From assembly GCA_017625435.1 (NCBI GenBank), contig JAGAKX010000011.1:1-64000 (forward strand): 64,000 nt of DNA. Reading direction: 5' to 3'. This DNA comes from Clostridia bacterium (GTDB lineage Bacteria > Bacillota > Clostridia > Oscillospirales > Acutalibacteraceae). Positions 25,204 to 34,396 of the stretch are shown here, one piece after another. A program made the translations under genes and the position numbers. Below the pieces are notes generated by a model. The model saw nothing but the letters and a program-made list of their open reading frames with translations. It did not search any database and was not told the origin of the DNA. Positions within the stretch are counted from its first letter, which is position 1; the number at the start of each line of letters is the position of its first letter.

Positions 25204-26046
25204 TTATTTGTTATTTTTTATTTCTTCAATAAGGAAGGGGATAGCTTCCTCAAAGTTGACACCGTACCAGTTGTGGTTTTCTTCTTTTACCGTAGCCTTG
25301 ATTGATTCTACGGTGTAATTTGCGGCGGTTTTAAGGGCACCTTCAAGGGAAAGTCCTCTCATCAATGCACCTACGCAGGCACTTGAGAAAACGTCGCCCG
25401 TTCCGTGGAAGCTTGCGCTTATTCTTTCCGTATAATAGCTCGAAAATTCATCCTTTTCTTTGTTATATGCCATAACACCCAGCTTTCCATCTTCAAAGGA
25501 AACACCTGTAAGCACCGCATTTTTACAGCCGAGAGCTGCTAATTTTTTAAGAATACTCTTTATGTACTCCTCGCTGTAACCGCTTTCAATGTATTCCTCA
25601 TGAAGCATAAAGCAGGCTTCCGTGAGATTTGGAACGATAACATCTGCCTTAGCGCAAAGCCTTGCCATAGAATCTGCAAATTCCTGAGTAAAGCCGGGAT
25701 AAAGTGTACCGTGGTCACCCATAACCGGGTCTATGAAAATGATGTTGTCTTCTGTTTTGAAATCATCGAAAAACTTAGTCATAAGCTCAAGCTGTCTGAA
25801 GGAGCCGAGATATCCTGTGTAAATAGCATCAAATTTAATACTTTCCTTTTTCCAATGCTCTGCTACAGGCTCAATTTCATCCGTCAGGTCACAGAAGGTA
25901 AAGCCCTTGAATGCCGTATGGGCCGAAAGGACGGCAGTAGGTATAACTGCAGCCTCAACCGAGCAGGCAGAAATTACGGGAAGGGCTACCGTCAGAGAGC
26001 ATTTTCCCACACAGGAAATATCCTGGATTGTTACTATTCTTTTCAT
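25204..26046 (-). CDS. pdxY: Pyridoxamine / pyridoxal kinase
   Basis: 280 residues of the ribokinase-like fold. It opens with RIVTIQDISCVGKCSLTVAL. FIDPVMGDHG (about 113-122) and VPNLTEACFM are the PdxK/PdxY blocks, and SASFHGTGDVFSSA (about 211-224) holds the anion hole and catalytic Asp. It phosphorylates pyridoxal, pyridoxine or pyridoxamine in the vitamin B6 salvage route. Its ATG overlaps the esterase stop by four bases (ATGA), so the two are one transcript. The symbol is by family; pdxK-type substrate range cannot be excluded. Confidence 0.87.
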   Translation of the reverse strand: MKRIVTIQDISCVGKCSLTVALPVISACSVEAAVIPTAVLSAHTAFKGFTFCDLTDEIEPVAEHWKKESIKFDAIYTGYLGSFRQLELMTKFFDDFKTEDNIIFIDPVMGDHGTLYPGFTQEFADSMARLCAKADVIVPNLTEACFMLHEEYIESGYSEEYIKSILKKLAALGCKNAVLTGVSFEDGKLGVMAYNKEKDEFSSYYTERISASFHGTGDVFSSACVGALMRGLSLEGALKTAANYTVESIKATVKEENHNWYGVNFEEAIPFLIEEIKNNK

Positions 26047-27023
26047 TTTTTCTCTTCCTTTAAGCTTTTGTCATCCTCTTCGATTTCATCTGCTGTATTG
26101 TCTTCCACCTGGAGCACATCGTTAAGGAAGTGAATGCACTTGTTCATGCATCTCTTTGCTATCTTGAAGCTCATATTAAGGTGATAACAATGATTGTTAA
26201 GAATTCCGTCAACAACGAATTTCTTATACTTTATTCCGCATTCAGTCAGTTTGTCTGCCATGGGCTTACCCTGATCAATGCAGAGAATATCCTCCTCTGC
26301 CCAGGTTATAAATGTGGGACACCAGTTTTCATCCACAAAATTTATGGGGGAGATAAAGTCAATATGCTCGTATTCATCGGTATTGGAATAGTCTTTTTTT
26401 ATGTTGATTCCCAACACCATACTCATAGTTTTGGATACAAGCCCCATAACATTTGGTGTCGTTACAACCTTATCCATATCAAAAAGACCGCACATAAGGG
26501 CTACCGCCGCAGGCTTGTACTTCAGCGCCGGAAGTCTGAATCTTTCGCGAAGCTCGCTGTTATTTGCAAATGCACAGAGCATTGCGGAGAAATATGCACC
26601 TGAAGAGTCACCTGATACAACTATTTTATCTGTATCAATATTACAGTATTTGCTTAAGGTTTCTATGTAATTGAATGCTTTTACGATGTCCGCAAAATTC
26701 TCCTCAAGCTCAACCTCGGGAGGCATACGGTAGTCGATATTGAATACAAAATAACCGTGATGGGCATAGAATTCAGAGTTTGTGATTCTGTAATCCTTGT
26801 CGCCCTTTATAAAGCCTCCTCCGTGGACATACAGAAGAATGGGATGCTTTTTACCGTCGTCAAAAATATCTCTTCTGAAATATAAATCGGCAACATTATA
26901 TTCTTCGGATGCAGTGTGATACGCAATATTCTGTACCCTTACAATGCGGGGATATCTTACTGCATTCTGGGGCTTTTCAGCCAAAACGTCAATTGCCTTG
27001 AAAACAAGTTCGGCTCTGTTCAT
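26043..27023 (-). CDS. Alpha/beta hydrolase (HSL-type esterase)
   Basis: 326 residues from the ATG at 27021-27023 (AAAGGTG upstream). The oxyanion motif HGGGFIKGD (about 67-75) and nucleophile elbow VSGDSSGAYF (about 143-152) are those of hormone-sensitive-lipase family esterases. A late NHCYHL supplies the histidine and EEDILC the acid. It is likely to act on small acyl esters in the cytoplasm; no signal peptide is seen. The tail after residue 305 is charged and disordered (EEDDKSLKEEKK). Coupled to the kinase gene downstream. Confidence 0.85.
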   Translation of the reverse strand: MNRAELVFKAIDVLAEKPQNAVRYPRIVRVQNIAYHTASEEYNVADLYFRRDIFDDGKKHPILLYVHGGGFIKGDKDYRITNSEFYAHHGYFVFNIDYRMPPEVELEENFADIVKAFNYIETLSKYCNIDTDKIVVSGDSSGAYFSAMLCAFANNSELRERFRLPALKYKPAAVALMCGLFDMDKVVTTPNVMGLVSKTMSMVLGINIKKDYSNTDEYEHIDFISPINFVDENWCPTFITWAEEDILCIDQGKPMADKLTECGIKYKKFVVDGILNNHCYHLNMSFKIAKRCMNKCIHFLNDVLQVEDNTADEIEEDDKSLKEEKK

Positions 27024-27158
27024 AATCTTCACCTTTCCGATAAAAATTTCATTTATATAATACTCCCGAAAAAAGACAAAATCAAGAATATTAAACGAAT
27101 AATCTGTATAAAAATGTGCATAAAAATATGTATATTTATATGAATATGCAAAAAAATG

Positions 27159-27187
27159 TTGTATATTCTTTATATATATGTTATATT
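27159..27187 (+). promoter_or_regulatory. Promoter of the nusB operon
   Basis: TTGTAT (27159-27164), 17-base spacer, TATATT (27182-27187). The region is very AT-rich, so other -10 boxes (TATACT, 27187) are possible. Confidence 0.55.
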
Positions 27188-27222
27188 ATACTGGATTAAA
27201 TGTATATATGCGGAGGTTTATT

Positions 27223-27624
27223 ATGACAAGAAGCGAAGCCAGAGAGCAGGCATTTATACTTGTGTTTGAGAGAATATTCAATCCCGAGCTTTCAGTTGAA
27301 GATATGAAGGCATTTGCTCAGGAAAGCGAGCTTTTCACTTTGGACAAGTTTGCCGAAAAGCTTACTGTCTCAGTTATTGAAAATGAAGAAGCCATTGATG
27401 AAACAATAAAGTCATATCTCAAGGGCTGGACAATTTCAAGAATTCCGAAGGTAGCTCTTGCACTTCTGAGACTTGCCGTTGCAGAGATTCTGTATTTCGA
27501 CAATGTTCCCGATAAGGTAAGTGCAAACGAAGCAGTTGAGCTTGCAAAGAAATATGCAGGCGAAAAGGATGTTCCCTTTATAAACGGCGTCCTCGGGTCT
27601 GTTATCAGAGGTAAAGTAAACTGA
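27223..27624 (+). CDS. nusB: Transcription antitermination factor NusB
   Basis: 133 residues from the ATG at 27223, set by CGGAGG; a longer frame from 27178 overlaps the promoter. The start TRSEAREQAFILVF and the end VSANEAVELAKKYAGEKDVPFINGVLGS are the two conserved NusB blocks. NusB pairs with NusE (S10) at boxA of rRNA leaders to prevent early termination. It opens a long operon running to recN and beyond. Its stop overlaps the next start by one base. Confidence 0.95.
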   Translation: MTRSEAREQAFILVFERIFNPELSVEDMKAFAQESELFTLDKFAEKLTVSVIENEEAIDETIKSYLKGWTISRIPKVALALLRLAVAEILYFDNVPDKVSANEAVELAKKYAGEKDVPFINGVLGSVIRGKVN

Positions 27625-28544
27625 TGCTCTGTCTCGGAATAGATACAAGTAACTATACAACGTCTGCCGCTTTGTATGACAGCGTTTCCGGTGAGCTTTT
27701 GCAGTCAAGGCGCCTTCTTACCGTAAAGGAAGGGGAACTGGGACTCAGACAAAGCGATGCTGTTTTTCAGCACACCGTCAATCTGCCCGATATGATAGAT
27801 GAGGTTACTAAGAATCTTTCCCGTAAAATTGATGCCGTTGCGGTATCGGTTTCTCCCCGTGATGAAAAGGGCTCTTATATGCCCTGCTTTATGGCGGGCA
27901 AGGGGGCTGCACGAATGATTGCAGATGTTACGGGAGCAGAGCTGAGATTTTTCTCACATCAGGCAGGCCATATTGCGGCGGCTCTTTATTCAGCGGATGC
28001 CTTAGAGCTTCTCCGCCGTGAGTTTATTGCCTTTCACGTGTCGGGTGGCACTACGGAGGCTGTAAAGGTAAGCCCCTCTGAAGAAAGAATTTTTTCTGTG
28101 GAAATGATAGCTTCATCTCTTGACCTTAAGGCAGGACAGGCTATTGACAGAACGGGAAACCTTTTAGGACTTCCTTTTCCCTCAGGTATGATGCTTGACA
28201 AATTAAGTCTTGAAAGCGACAGAACCTATAAAATAAAGCCCTTTATGAGAGACGGAAACTGCTCGTTATCGGGACTTCAGAACAAATGCGAAAAAATGAA
28301 GCGTGACGGCGAAAGCGATGCCGATATTGCAAAATTCTGCATCGATTACATTTCGCAGGTGCTTTACGAAATGACAAAAAATCTTACGGAGAAATATCCC
28401 GGTCTTCCTCTTGTTTATTCGGGCGGTGTTATGTCAAACACCCTTATAAGAAAGAGATTTTCCGAGGAATTCGGTGCAGTTTTTGCAGCCCCCGGCTTTT
28501 CCTCCGACAATGCAGCAGGACTCTCGGTTCTTGCAAGTTTATAA
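27624..28544 (+). CDS. TsaD/Kae1-family paralogue
   Basis: 306 residues. The ASKHA fold opens with CLGIDTSNYTTSAAL. SHQAGHIAAA keeps the two metal histidines of TsaD (HxEGH there; the Glu is Ala here). Later blocks are FHVSGGTTEAVK, GQAIDRTGNLLGLPFPSG, YSGGVMSN and SSDNAAGLSVL, with the last metal Asp. Authentic TsaD makes t6A on tRNA; this shorter version, encoded between nusB and xseA, looks like the second Kae1-like protein found in many Clostridia, whose function I do not know. No tsaB or tsaE is nearby. Confidence 0.8.
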   Translation: MLCLGIDTSNYTTSAALYDSVSGELLQSRRLLTVKEGELGLRQSDAVFQHTVNLPDMIDEVTKNLSRKIDAVAVSVSPRDEKGSYMPCFMAGKGAARMIADVTGAELRFFSHQAGHIAAALYSADALELLRREFIAFHVSGGTTEAVKVSPSEERIFSVEMIASSLDLKAGQAIDRTGNLLGLPFPSGMMLDKLSLESDRTYKIKPFMRDGNCSLSGLQNKCEKMKRDGESDADIAKFCIDYISQVLYEMTKNLTEKYPGLPLVYSGGVMSNTLIRKRFSEEFGAVFAAPGFSSDNAAGLSVLASL

Positions 28545-28547
28545 ATT

Positions 28548-29768
28548 ATGATGAATGTACCTGTTTTTTCGGTTTCACACATAAACCGATATGTAAAATC
28601 TATGTTCGATTCCGATATGGGACTGCAGTCCGTATTCGTGTCGGGCGAGATTTCCAACTTATCAAATCACTATAAATCGGGGCATATATATTTTTCCCTG
28701 AAGGACGAAAATGCTTCAATAAAAGCGGTAATGTTCAGCCGGCAGGCATCCCGTCTTCGCTTTATTCCCGAAAACGGAATGAAGGTTATCGTAAACGGCA
28801 GAATCACAGTTTTTGAACGTGACGGTGTTTATCAGCTTTATGCCGAGGATATGATTCCTGACGGTGCAGGAGCACTTGCCGTTGCCTTCGAGCAGCTTAA
28901 AAAGAAGCTTGCCGCTCAAGGGCTGTTTGACGAGGAGCATAAAAAGCCCCTCCCGTCATTTCCTGAAAGGGTAGGTGTTATCACATCCCCTACGGGTGCT
29001 GCGGTGCAGGATATTTTCAATGTCCTCGGAAGACGTTTTCCCAAGGCTCAGATTGTTTTCAAGGGGGTATCCGTCCAGGGTGCTTGCGCTCCTGCGGAAA
29101 TGATTGCCGCAATAGAGGAATTTTCCCGTAAAAACTGTGCCGATGTTATTATTATCGGCAGAGGCGGCGGCAGCGCAGAGGACTTATGGTGCTTCAATGA
29201 CGAGCTGCTTGCACATGCCATATATAACTGTCCCATACCCGTTATTTCGGCTGTAGGTCACGAGACGGACTTTACAATCTGTGATTTCGTAAGCGATATG
29301 AGAGCACCTACACCCTCGGCAGCGGCAGAGCTTGCTGTCCCCGATATCGTAAGTCTTTCTATGAATACCGCATCTCTTACGGACAGGCTTTACACGGTAA
29401 TAAACAATATAATTTCTGCAGAAAAAAGAAGACTTTCTCTGATACTTGAAGCAAGAAACTTCGGTGACCCGGGAAAATTCTTCCGTGCGGAATATGAAAA
29501 TGTCTCAAAATATTCTCTCAGGCTCAGAGCCGCCGCAGAGAAAATACTATATAACGAAAAAAACTCCTTTGCAAAAACCTTTTCAGCCCTTGAAAGCCTT
29601 AATCCCTTAAGTGTACTGCTCAGAGGCTATTCCCTTGTAAGTCTCGGCGGAAAGATAGTCGAAAGTGTTGAAAAGATTGAGAAGGATGACCGTCTTCAGG
29701 TGTTTATGTCAGACGGCACCGTGGACTGTCAGGTGCTCTCCACCGAAAGGAAGGGTAAAAATGAGTAA
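28548..29768 (+). CDS. xseA: Exodeoxyribonuclease VII large subunit
   Basis: 406 residues. The N-terminal OB fold spans VFVSGEISNLSNHYKSGHIYFSL in two pieces, ending near residue 100. The nuclease core has VGVITSPTGAA, RGGGSAEDLW (about 200-209), VISAVGHETDFTI and the DMRAPTPSAAAEL block. The coiled coil and a C-terminal RGYSLV complete the family pattern. With XseB it degrades single-stranded DNA into short oligonucleotides. It starts with ATGATG 3 bases after the previous stop and overlaps xseB by 8 bases. Confidence 0.95.
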   Translation: MMNVPVFSVSHINRYVKSMFDSDMGLQSVFVSGEISNLSNHYKSGHIYFSLKDENASIKAVMFSRQASRLRFIPENGMKVIVNGRITVFERDGVYQLYAEDMIPDGAGALAVAFEQLKKKLAAQGLFDEEHKKPLPSFPERVGVITSPTGAAVQDIFNVLGRRFPKAQIVFKGVSVQGACAPAEMIAAIEEFSRKNCADVIIIGRGGGSAEDLWCFNDELLAHAIYNCPIPVISAVGHETDFTICDFVSDMRAPTPSAAAELAVPDIVSLSMNTASLTDRLYTVINNIISAEKRRLSLILEARNFGDPGKFFRAEYENVSKYSLRLRAAAEKILYNEKNSFAKTFSALESLNPLSVLLRGYSLVSLGGKIVESVEKIEKDDRLQVFMSDGTVDCQVLSTERKGKNE

Positions 29769-29955
29769 ACGAACCTATGAAACAGCAATAAAAAGACTGC
29801 AGGAAATTGTCAAGCTTCTTGAAAACGGCGGTCTTACCCTCGATGAATCCGTAAAGCTTTTTGAAGAGGGTGCTCTTCTTGCAAAATTCTGCAATGACGA
29901 GCTTAAAAATGCAGAACAGAAAATAATCTCTCTTGACGATGTAAGCGAGGAATGA
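29761..29955 (+). CDS. xseB: Exodeoxyribonuclease VII small subunit
   Basis: 64 residues from the ATG at 29761, which overlaps the xseA stop (ATGAGTAA). The sequence TYETAIKRLQEIVKLLENGG and LDESVKLFEEGALL is the canonical XseB helical hairpin. Several copies pack on each XseA. Its stop overlaps the following ispA start region by four bases, so the three genes are translated together. Confidence 0.95.
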   Translation: MSKRTYETAIKRLQEIVKLLENGGLTLDESVKLFEEGALLAKFCNDELKNAEQKIISLDDVSEE

Positions 29956-30821
29956 TTATGAATAACACTACACAGTATATTGAAATGATTGAAAATGCCG
30001 TAAAAAGCTGTCTGCCCGAGCTTTCCGAGGAGACGAAGTATATAAACGAAATGCTTATGTATTCTCTTGAAAGCGGAGGAAAGAGAGTACGTCCCCTGCT
30101 TTGTCTTGAATTCTGCAAGGCTGCAGGCGGCGACCCCGAAAAGGCGGTAAAATTCGCATTGGCAGTAGAATTTATCCATACCTATTCTCTTGTGCACGAT
30201 GACCTTCCCTGTATGGATAATGACGATATAAGAAGAGGAAAGCCCTCCTCTCACATAAAATTCGGCGAGGCAAACGCACTTCTTGCAGGCGATGCGCTTC
30301 TTACACACGCATTTTATCTTCTTTCCGATGCAGCGGTTTCGGGAGATGTAAGTGCCGAACAATGTGTAAGAGCCGTTAAAGAGCTTTCAACGCTCAGCGG
30401 TATGAAGGGTATGATAGGCGGTCAGTATATTGACCTTAAATACGAAAATACTCGTGCAAATCTTCCCGTTCTTGTGGAAATGGATACCCTCAAAACCGCG
30501 GCGCTTATAGAATGTGCCTGTGCGCTGGGACTTATTGCAGCAGGTGCCGATGACGGAGAGATTTCCTATGCAAGGGAATTTGCAAGAGAGCTTGGTCTTG
30601 CTTTTCAGATTACCGATGATGTTCTTGAAGCTGAGGATGAAAATGAATCAAGTGACGAGAAAAACGGTAAGGTAACCTACGTATCCCTTTTCGGTGCGGA
30701 AAAGGCAAGGGAGCTTGCCGCAATCCATACAAAAAATGCACTTGCCGCTCTTAACCATTTCGGTGATGCGGCTGATGAAATAAGACTTATTGCAGAAAGT
30801 CTTCTCTACAGAAAAAACTGA
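29952..30821 (+). CDS. ispA: Farnesyl diphosphate synthase (short-chain polyprenyl synthase)
   Basis: 289 residues. The first Asp-rich motif is HDDLPCMDNDD (about 84-94) with RRGKPSSH; the second is ITDDVLEAEDE. GGKRVRPLL near residue 40 is the pyrophosphate-binding block. It condenses dimethylallyl and isopentenyl diphosphate to farnesyl diphosphate, the primer for undecaprenyl diphosphate. Either ATG (29952 or 29958) may be used. It is followed by dxs, so entry and elongation steps of the MEP/isoprenoid route are co-expressed. Confidence 0.93.
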   Translation: MIMNNTTQYIEMIENAVKSCLPELSEETKYINEMLMYSLESGGKRVRPLLCLEFCKAAGGDPEKAVKFALAVEFIHTYSLVHDDLPCMDNDDIRRGKPSSHIKFGEANALLAGDALLTHAFYLLSDAAVSGDVSAEQCVRAVKELSTLSGMKGMIGGQYIDLKYENTRANLPVLVEMDTLKTAALIECACALGLIAAGADDGEISYAREFARELGLAFQITDDVLEAEDENESSDEKNGKVTYVSLFGAEKARELAAIHTKNALAALNHFGDAADEIRLIAESLLYRKN

Positions 30822-30841
30822 CGGATGCAGGGGGAAAAGCT

Positions 30842-32716
30842 GTGGAAGGAAAGTATTTACCTTATATAAACTGCCCCGATGATGTGAAGAGAATAGACGA
30901 AAAGGAGCTCAGTGTTTTAGCTGACGAGGTAAGACGAGAGCTTATTACCACCGTATCGAAAAACGGCGGCCATCTTGCTTCAAATCTCGGAGTTGTGGAG
31001 CTTACAATTGCGCTTCACAGAGTTTTTTCCTCACCCGAGGATAAAATCGTGTGGGATGTGTCCCATCAGTGCTATACCCATAAGCTTTTTACAGGCAGAG
31101 GGGACAGATTTGAAACCCTCAGAAAGCCCGGAGGAATTTCGGGTTTTACAAGAAGAAACGAAAGTGAGCACGACATTATGTCGGGCGGTCATTCAAGCGT
31201 GGCGCTTTCTGCCGCTTACGGAATTGCCGCCGCAAATAAAATAGAGGGTAACAAAAATTTTGTTGTAGCTGTCGTCGGTGACGGTGCATTTACGGGCGGT
31301 ATGGTTTACGAAGCCCTTAATAATGCCGGAAGAGCAGGTACGGGCACAAGGCTTATTGTTGTTCTCAATGACAATGAGATGTCTATTTCCCCCAATGTCG
31401 GCTCTCTTGCGCGTTATTTTGCACAGATGAGAGCAACCCCCCGTTATGTGCGCTTTAAATCCCAGACGGAAAAGGCGCTGAATATGATTCCCCTTGTGGG
31501 CAGACCCCTTGTAAAGGGAATCTATAACACGAAAACATTTATAAAGAATATCGTTTATAACTCAACTATGTTTGAGGACCTGGGATTTCGCTATATGGGT
31601 CCCGTTGACGGACACAATATTTCTCAGCTGATTTCAGCTCTTGAGGGTGCAAAGGAAGCCGAATATCCCGTTGTGCTTCATATCAATACCCGCAAGGGTA
31701 AGGGCTATGAGTTTGCCGAAAAGGCTCCCGATGCCTTTCACGGTATTTCCGCATTCAATCTTGATTCGGGCGAGCCTGTTTTCTCGGAGCCCAGCTTTTC
31801 CGATGCCTTCGGAAAATTTATGGTTAGTGCCGCAGAAAAGGACGACAGAATCTGCGCCATAACGGCGGCTATGAGCCTCGGCTGCGGACTTGAGGAATTC
31901 AAGGCGAAATATCCCGACAGATTCTTTGATGTAGGTATTGCAGAGCAACACGCAGTAACCTTTGCCGCAGGTCTTTCAAGTGGCGGAATGCTCCCTGTTT
32001 TTGCGGTGTACTCATCCTTCCTGCAAAGAGCCTATGACCAGATAATCCACGACTGTGCAATGCAGGGACTGAAAATTGTCTTCGGCATTGACAGAGCAGG
32101 CTTTGTAGGTGCTGACGGACAGTCCCACCACGGTGTATTTGATGCGGCATTTATAAATACGATACCCGATATTACGGTATTTGCTCCTGCCTCCTTTACG
32201 GAGCTGGAAAGAGCTATGAACCGTGCGCTTTATGAGTGTGACGGTCCCGTTGCCGTAAGATACCCGAGAGGTGTCAATACCGTTCTTCCTGATGATTTTA
32301 AGGAAGAATTCGGCGACTATGATATTTACGGAGACAAGACCCGTGATATTGCAATAGTAACCTACGGCAGATGCTTCGGCGAAGCCGTAAGGGCAATGAA
32401 AAAGCTTGAAGACAAGGGCATAAAGACCTTTGTTCTTAAAATAAACACAATCAAGCCCGTAAACAATAATGCGGTAAAAGAGGTACTTTCCTGTAAAAAT
32501 GTTTACTTCTTTGAAGAGGGACAGCGTTTCGGCGGTATAGGTGAGACCTTCGGAGATAAGCTGTTCAAGTTCAGCTTCCGCGGAAATTACCGCAATATCG
32601 CAGTAGAAGGGGAATTCCCCGGACAGGACAGCGTCAAGGGACTTATGGCACACTATTTCCTTGACTGTGAGGGAATGGTTAAAAAGATTTCAGAGGAATG
32701 TGACACGAATGGCTGA
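30842..32716 (+). CDS. dxs: 1-deoxy-D-xylulose-5-phosphate synthase
   Basis: 624 residues, starting at GTG (30842) behind AGGGGGAA. The thiamine diphosphate site is complete: HLASNLGVVELT, DVSHQCYTHKL, SGGHSSVALSAA, then VVGDGAFTGGMVYEALN and VLNDNEMSIS. The transketolase half has FDVGIAEQHAVTFAAG and DRAGFVGADGQSHHG. It condenses pyruvate with glyceraldehyde-3-phosphate, the first step of the MEP pathway. The stop overlaps the tlyA start by 8 bases. Confidence 0.96.
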   Translation: MEGKYLPYINCPDDVKRIDEKELSVLADEVRRELITTVSKNGGHLASNLGVVELTIALHRVFSSPEDKIVWDVSHQCYTHKLFTGRGDRFETLRKPGGISGFTRRNESEHDIMSGGHSSVALSAAYGIAAANKIEGNKNFVVAVVGDGAFTGGMVYEALNNAGRAGTGTRLIVVLNDNEMSISPNVGSLARYFAQMRATPRYVRFKSQTEKALNMIPLVGRPLVKGIYNTKTFIKNIVYNSTMFEDLGFRYMGPVDGHNISQLISALEGAKEAEYPVVLHINTRKGKGYEFAEKAPDAFHGISAFNLDSGEPVFSEPSFSDAFGKFMVSAAEKDDRICAITAAMSLGCGLEEFKAKYPDRFFDVGIAEQHAVTFAAGLSSGGMLPVFAVYSSFLQRAYDQIIHDCAMQGLKIVFGIDRAGFVGADGQSHHGVFDAAFINTIPDITVFAPASFTELERAMNRALYECDGPVAVRYPRGVNTVLPDDFKEEFGDYDIYGDKTRDIAIVTYGRCFGEAVRAMKKLEDKGIKTFVLKINTIKPVNNNAVKEVLSCKNVYFFEEGQRFGGIGETFGDKLFKFSFRGNYRNIAVEGEFPGQDSVKGLMAHYFLDCEGMVKKISEECDTNG

Positions 32717-33509
32717 GAAACTGAGGCTTGATGCCTTTCTTACAAGCGAGGGCTATTTTGAAAGCCGCGAAAAAGCAAAAGCAGGTATAATGGCGGGAAT
32801 AGTCTATATAAACGGACAGAAGGCCCTGAAAGCAGGGGATACCGTAAAGGAAACGGACTCCATTGAGGTCAGAGGCGGTATGGAATTTGTCAGCCGCGGC
32901 GGCTATAAGCTTAAAAAGGCTATGTCCGTATTTCCCATAAGCCTTGAAAACAAAGTATGTATGGATATAGGTGCATCAACGGGTGGCTTTACGGACTGTA
33001 TGCTTCAAAGAGGTGCATCTAAGGTCTACTGTGTGGATGTAGGCTACGGTCAGCTTGCCTGGAAGCTTCGCAGCGACGAAAGGGTAGTAAATCTCGAAAG
33101 AACAAATGTGAGATATATTACCGAGGAACAGATTCCCGAAAAGACCGATTTTTCATCAATCGACGTGTCCTTTATTTCCCTTTGTCTTGTGCTTCCCAAG
33201 GTTTACGAGCTGCTTTCCGATACGGGCGAGTGTGTAGCCCTTATAAAGCCTCAGTTTGAGGCAGGCAGGGACAAGGTCGGGAAAAAAGGCGTTGTCCGTG
33301 AAAAGAGCACCCACGTTGAGGTAGTCGAAAAAATAATCGGCTTTGCAAAGGAGCTGGGCTTTACCGTCAGGGGACTTGACTTTTCACCCATAAAGGGTCC
33401 CGAGGGGAATATCGAATATCTCCTTTACATATCTAAGGTAAAGGGCGAGCATACTGAGGTTTCCCCTGCAGATACGGTGGATGCTTCCCACGCAGAGCTC
33501 GATAAATAA
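32709..33509 (+). CDS. tlyA: TlyA-family rRNA 2'-O-methyltransferase
   Basis: 266 residues from the ATG at 32709 (GAGG upstream, inside dxs). An S4 RNA-binding domain (LRLDAFLTSEGYFESREKAK...IEVRGGMEFVSRGGYKL) precedes an FtsJ-like methyltransferase with the SAM loop DIGASTGGFTDCML (about 84-97) and a catalytic Asp/Lys pair around FISLCLVL and ALIKPQFEAG. TlyA enzymes methylate 16S and 23S rRNA ribose and affect capreomycin sensitivity. Position between dxs and nadK is standard for Firmicutes. Confidence 0.93.
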   Translation: MAEKLRLDAFLTSEGYFESREKAKAGIMAGIVYINGQKALKAGDTVKETDSIEVRGGMEFVSRGGYKLKKAMSVFPISLENKVCMDIGASTGGFTDCMLQRGASKVYCVDVGYGQLAWKLRSDERVVNLERTNVRYITEEQIPEKTDFSSIDVSFISLCLVLPKVYELLSDTGECVALIKPQFEAGRDKVGKKGVVREKSTHVEVVEKIIGFAKELGFTVRGLDFSPIKGPEGNIEYLLYISKVKGEHTEVSPADTVDASHAELDK

Positions 33510-33523
33510 AGGGGGATGCTTTT

Positions 33524-34381
33524 ATGAAAATTGCAGTTATCCCGAATCTTACAAGACACAAGGCAAGAGATGTTACATTCTCTCTTTGCCGTGAGCTTGA
33601 AAACCTGGGGATTGATTACTGCTTTTCCGATAAGTTAAAGGAAGAGCTTCCTGAAATCTCCGCAAAATACTTTGAAGACAGTAAAAAATATATAAATAAT
33701 TCCGATATCGTAATTTCTGTCGGCGGTGACGGTTCAATGCTTCGTGCCGCAAAGGCAGCCGCGAGAGAAAACAAAAATGTTCTCGGAATAAATGCAGGAA
33801 GGCTTGCATATCTGTGCGGTCTCGATAAAAACGAGCTTTCTCTGCTGTCCCTTCTCAAAGAAGGAAAATACACCGTACAGCACCGTATGATGCTGAATGT
33901 TACCGTGCTTAAGGACGGTAAAGAAGTTTTTAGTGATGTTTGTCTTAACGATGCGGTGTTTTCAAGAGGTGCCGATTTAAGGCTCATTGACCTTAATGTC
34001 AAAACCGGCGGCAGAGATATTGCCGATTACCTGGCGGACGGTGCAATTTTTGCCACTCCCACAGGCTCAACCGCCTATTCTATGTCCTCCGGCGGTCCGA
34101 TTGTAGAGCCCACCCTGGAAGCCATTCTTTTAACTCCCATCTGTCCCCATTCCCTTGCGGTAAGACCTTATATTTTTTCGGGTAATGCCGAATTTGAGGT
34201 TACCGTGAAAATAGTCGAAGGGGGAGCCGACAGAGTTTATCTCTTCTGTGACGGCGGAGAGGCTGTGCCCATAGACGGGGACTGTGTGGTAAAAATTGAA
34301 AAATCACACATAAAATCAGGCTTTATCTCAATAAAAACAGATAATTTTATAGATGTACTCAATAAAAAACTGGAAAAATAA
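33524..34381 (+). CDS. nadK: NAD kinase
   Basis: 285 residues. SVGGDGSMLRAAK (about 66-78) is the ATP-binding GGDG motif, LGINAGRLAYL follows, and the NAD site shows FATPTGSTAYSMSSGGPIV (about 179-197). It phosphorylates NAD to NADP in the cytoplasm. Ribosome site AAAGGGGG. It lies 14 bases after tlyA and 15 before argR. Length is normal. Confidence 0.95.
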   Translation: MKIAVIPNLTRHKARDVTFSLCRELENLGIDYCFSDKLKEELPEISAKYFEDSKKYINNSDIVISVGGDGSMLRAAKAAARENKNVLGINAGRLAYLCGLDKNELSLLSLLKEGKYTVQHRMMLNVTVLKDGKEVFSDVCLNDAVFSRGADLRLIDLNVKTGGRDIADYLADGAIFATPTGSTAYSMSSGGPIVEPTLEAILLTPICPHSLAVRPYIFSGNAEFEVTVKIVEGGADRVYLFCDGGEAVPIDGDCVVKIEKSHIKSGFISIKTDNFIDVLNKKLEK

Positions 34382-34396
34382 AAGTGAGGATGTTTT

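Noticed and set aside
27624-28544. Authentic tsaD
   Set aside because: Shorter, Glu of the HxEGH motif missing, no tsaB/tsaE beside it; called a paralogue instead.
32012-32653. Leftward open frame of 213 codons
   Set aside because: Antisense to dxs; the frame is open because of codon bias on the other strand and no motif is present.
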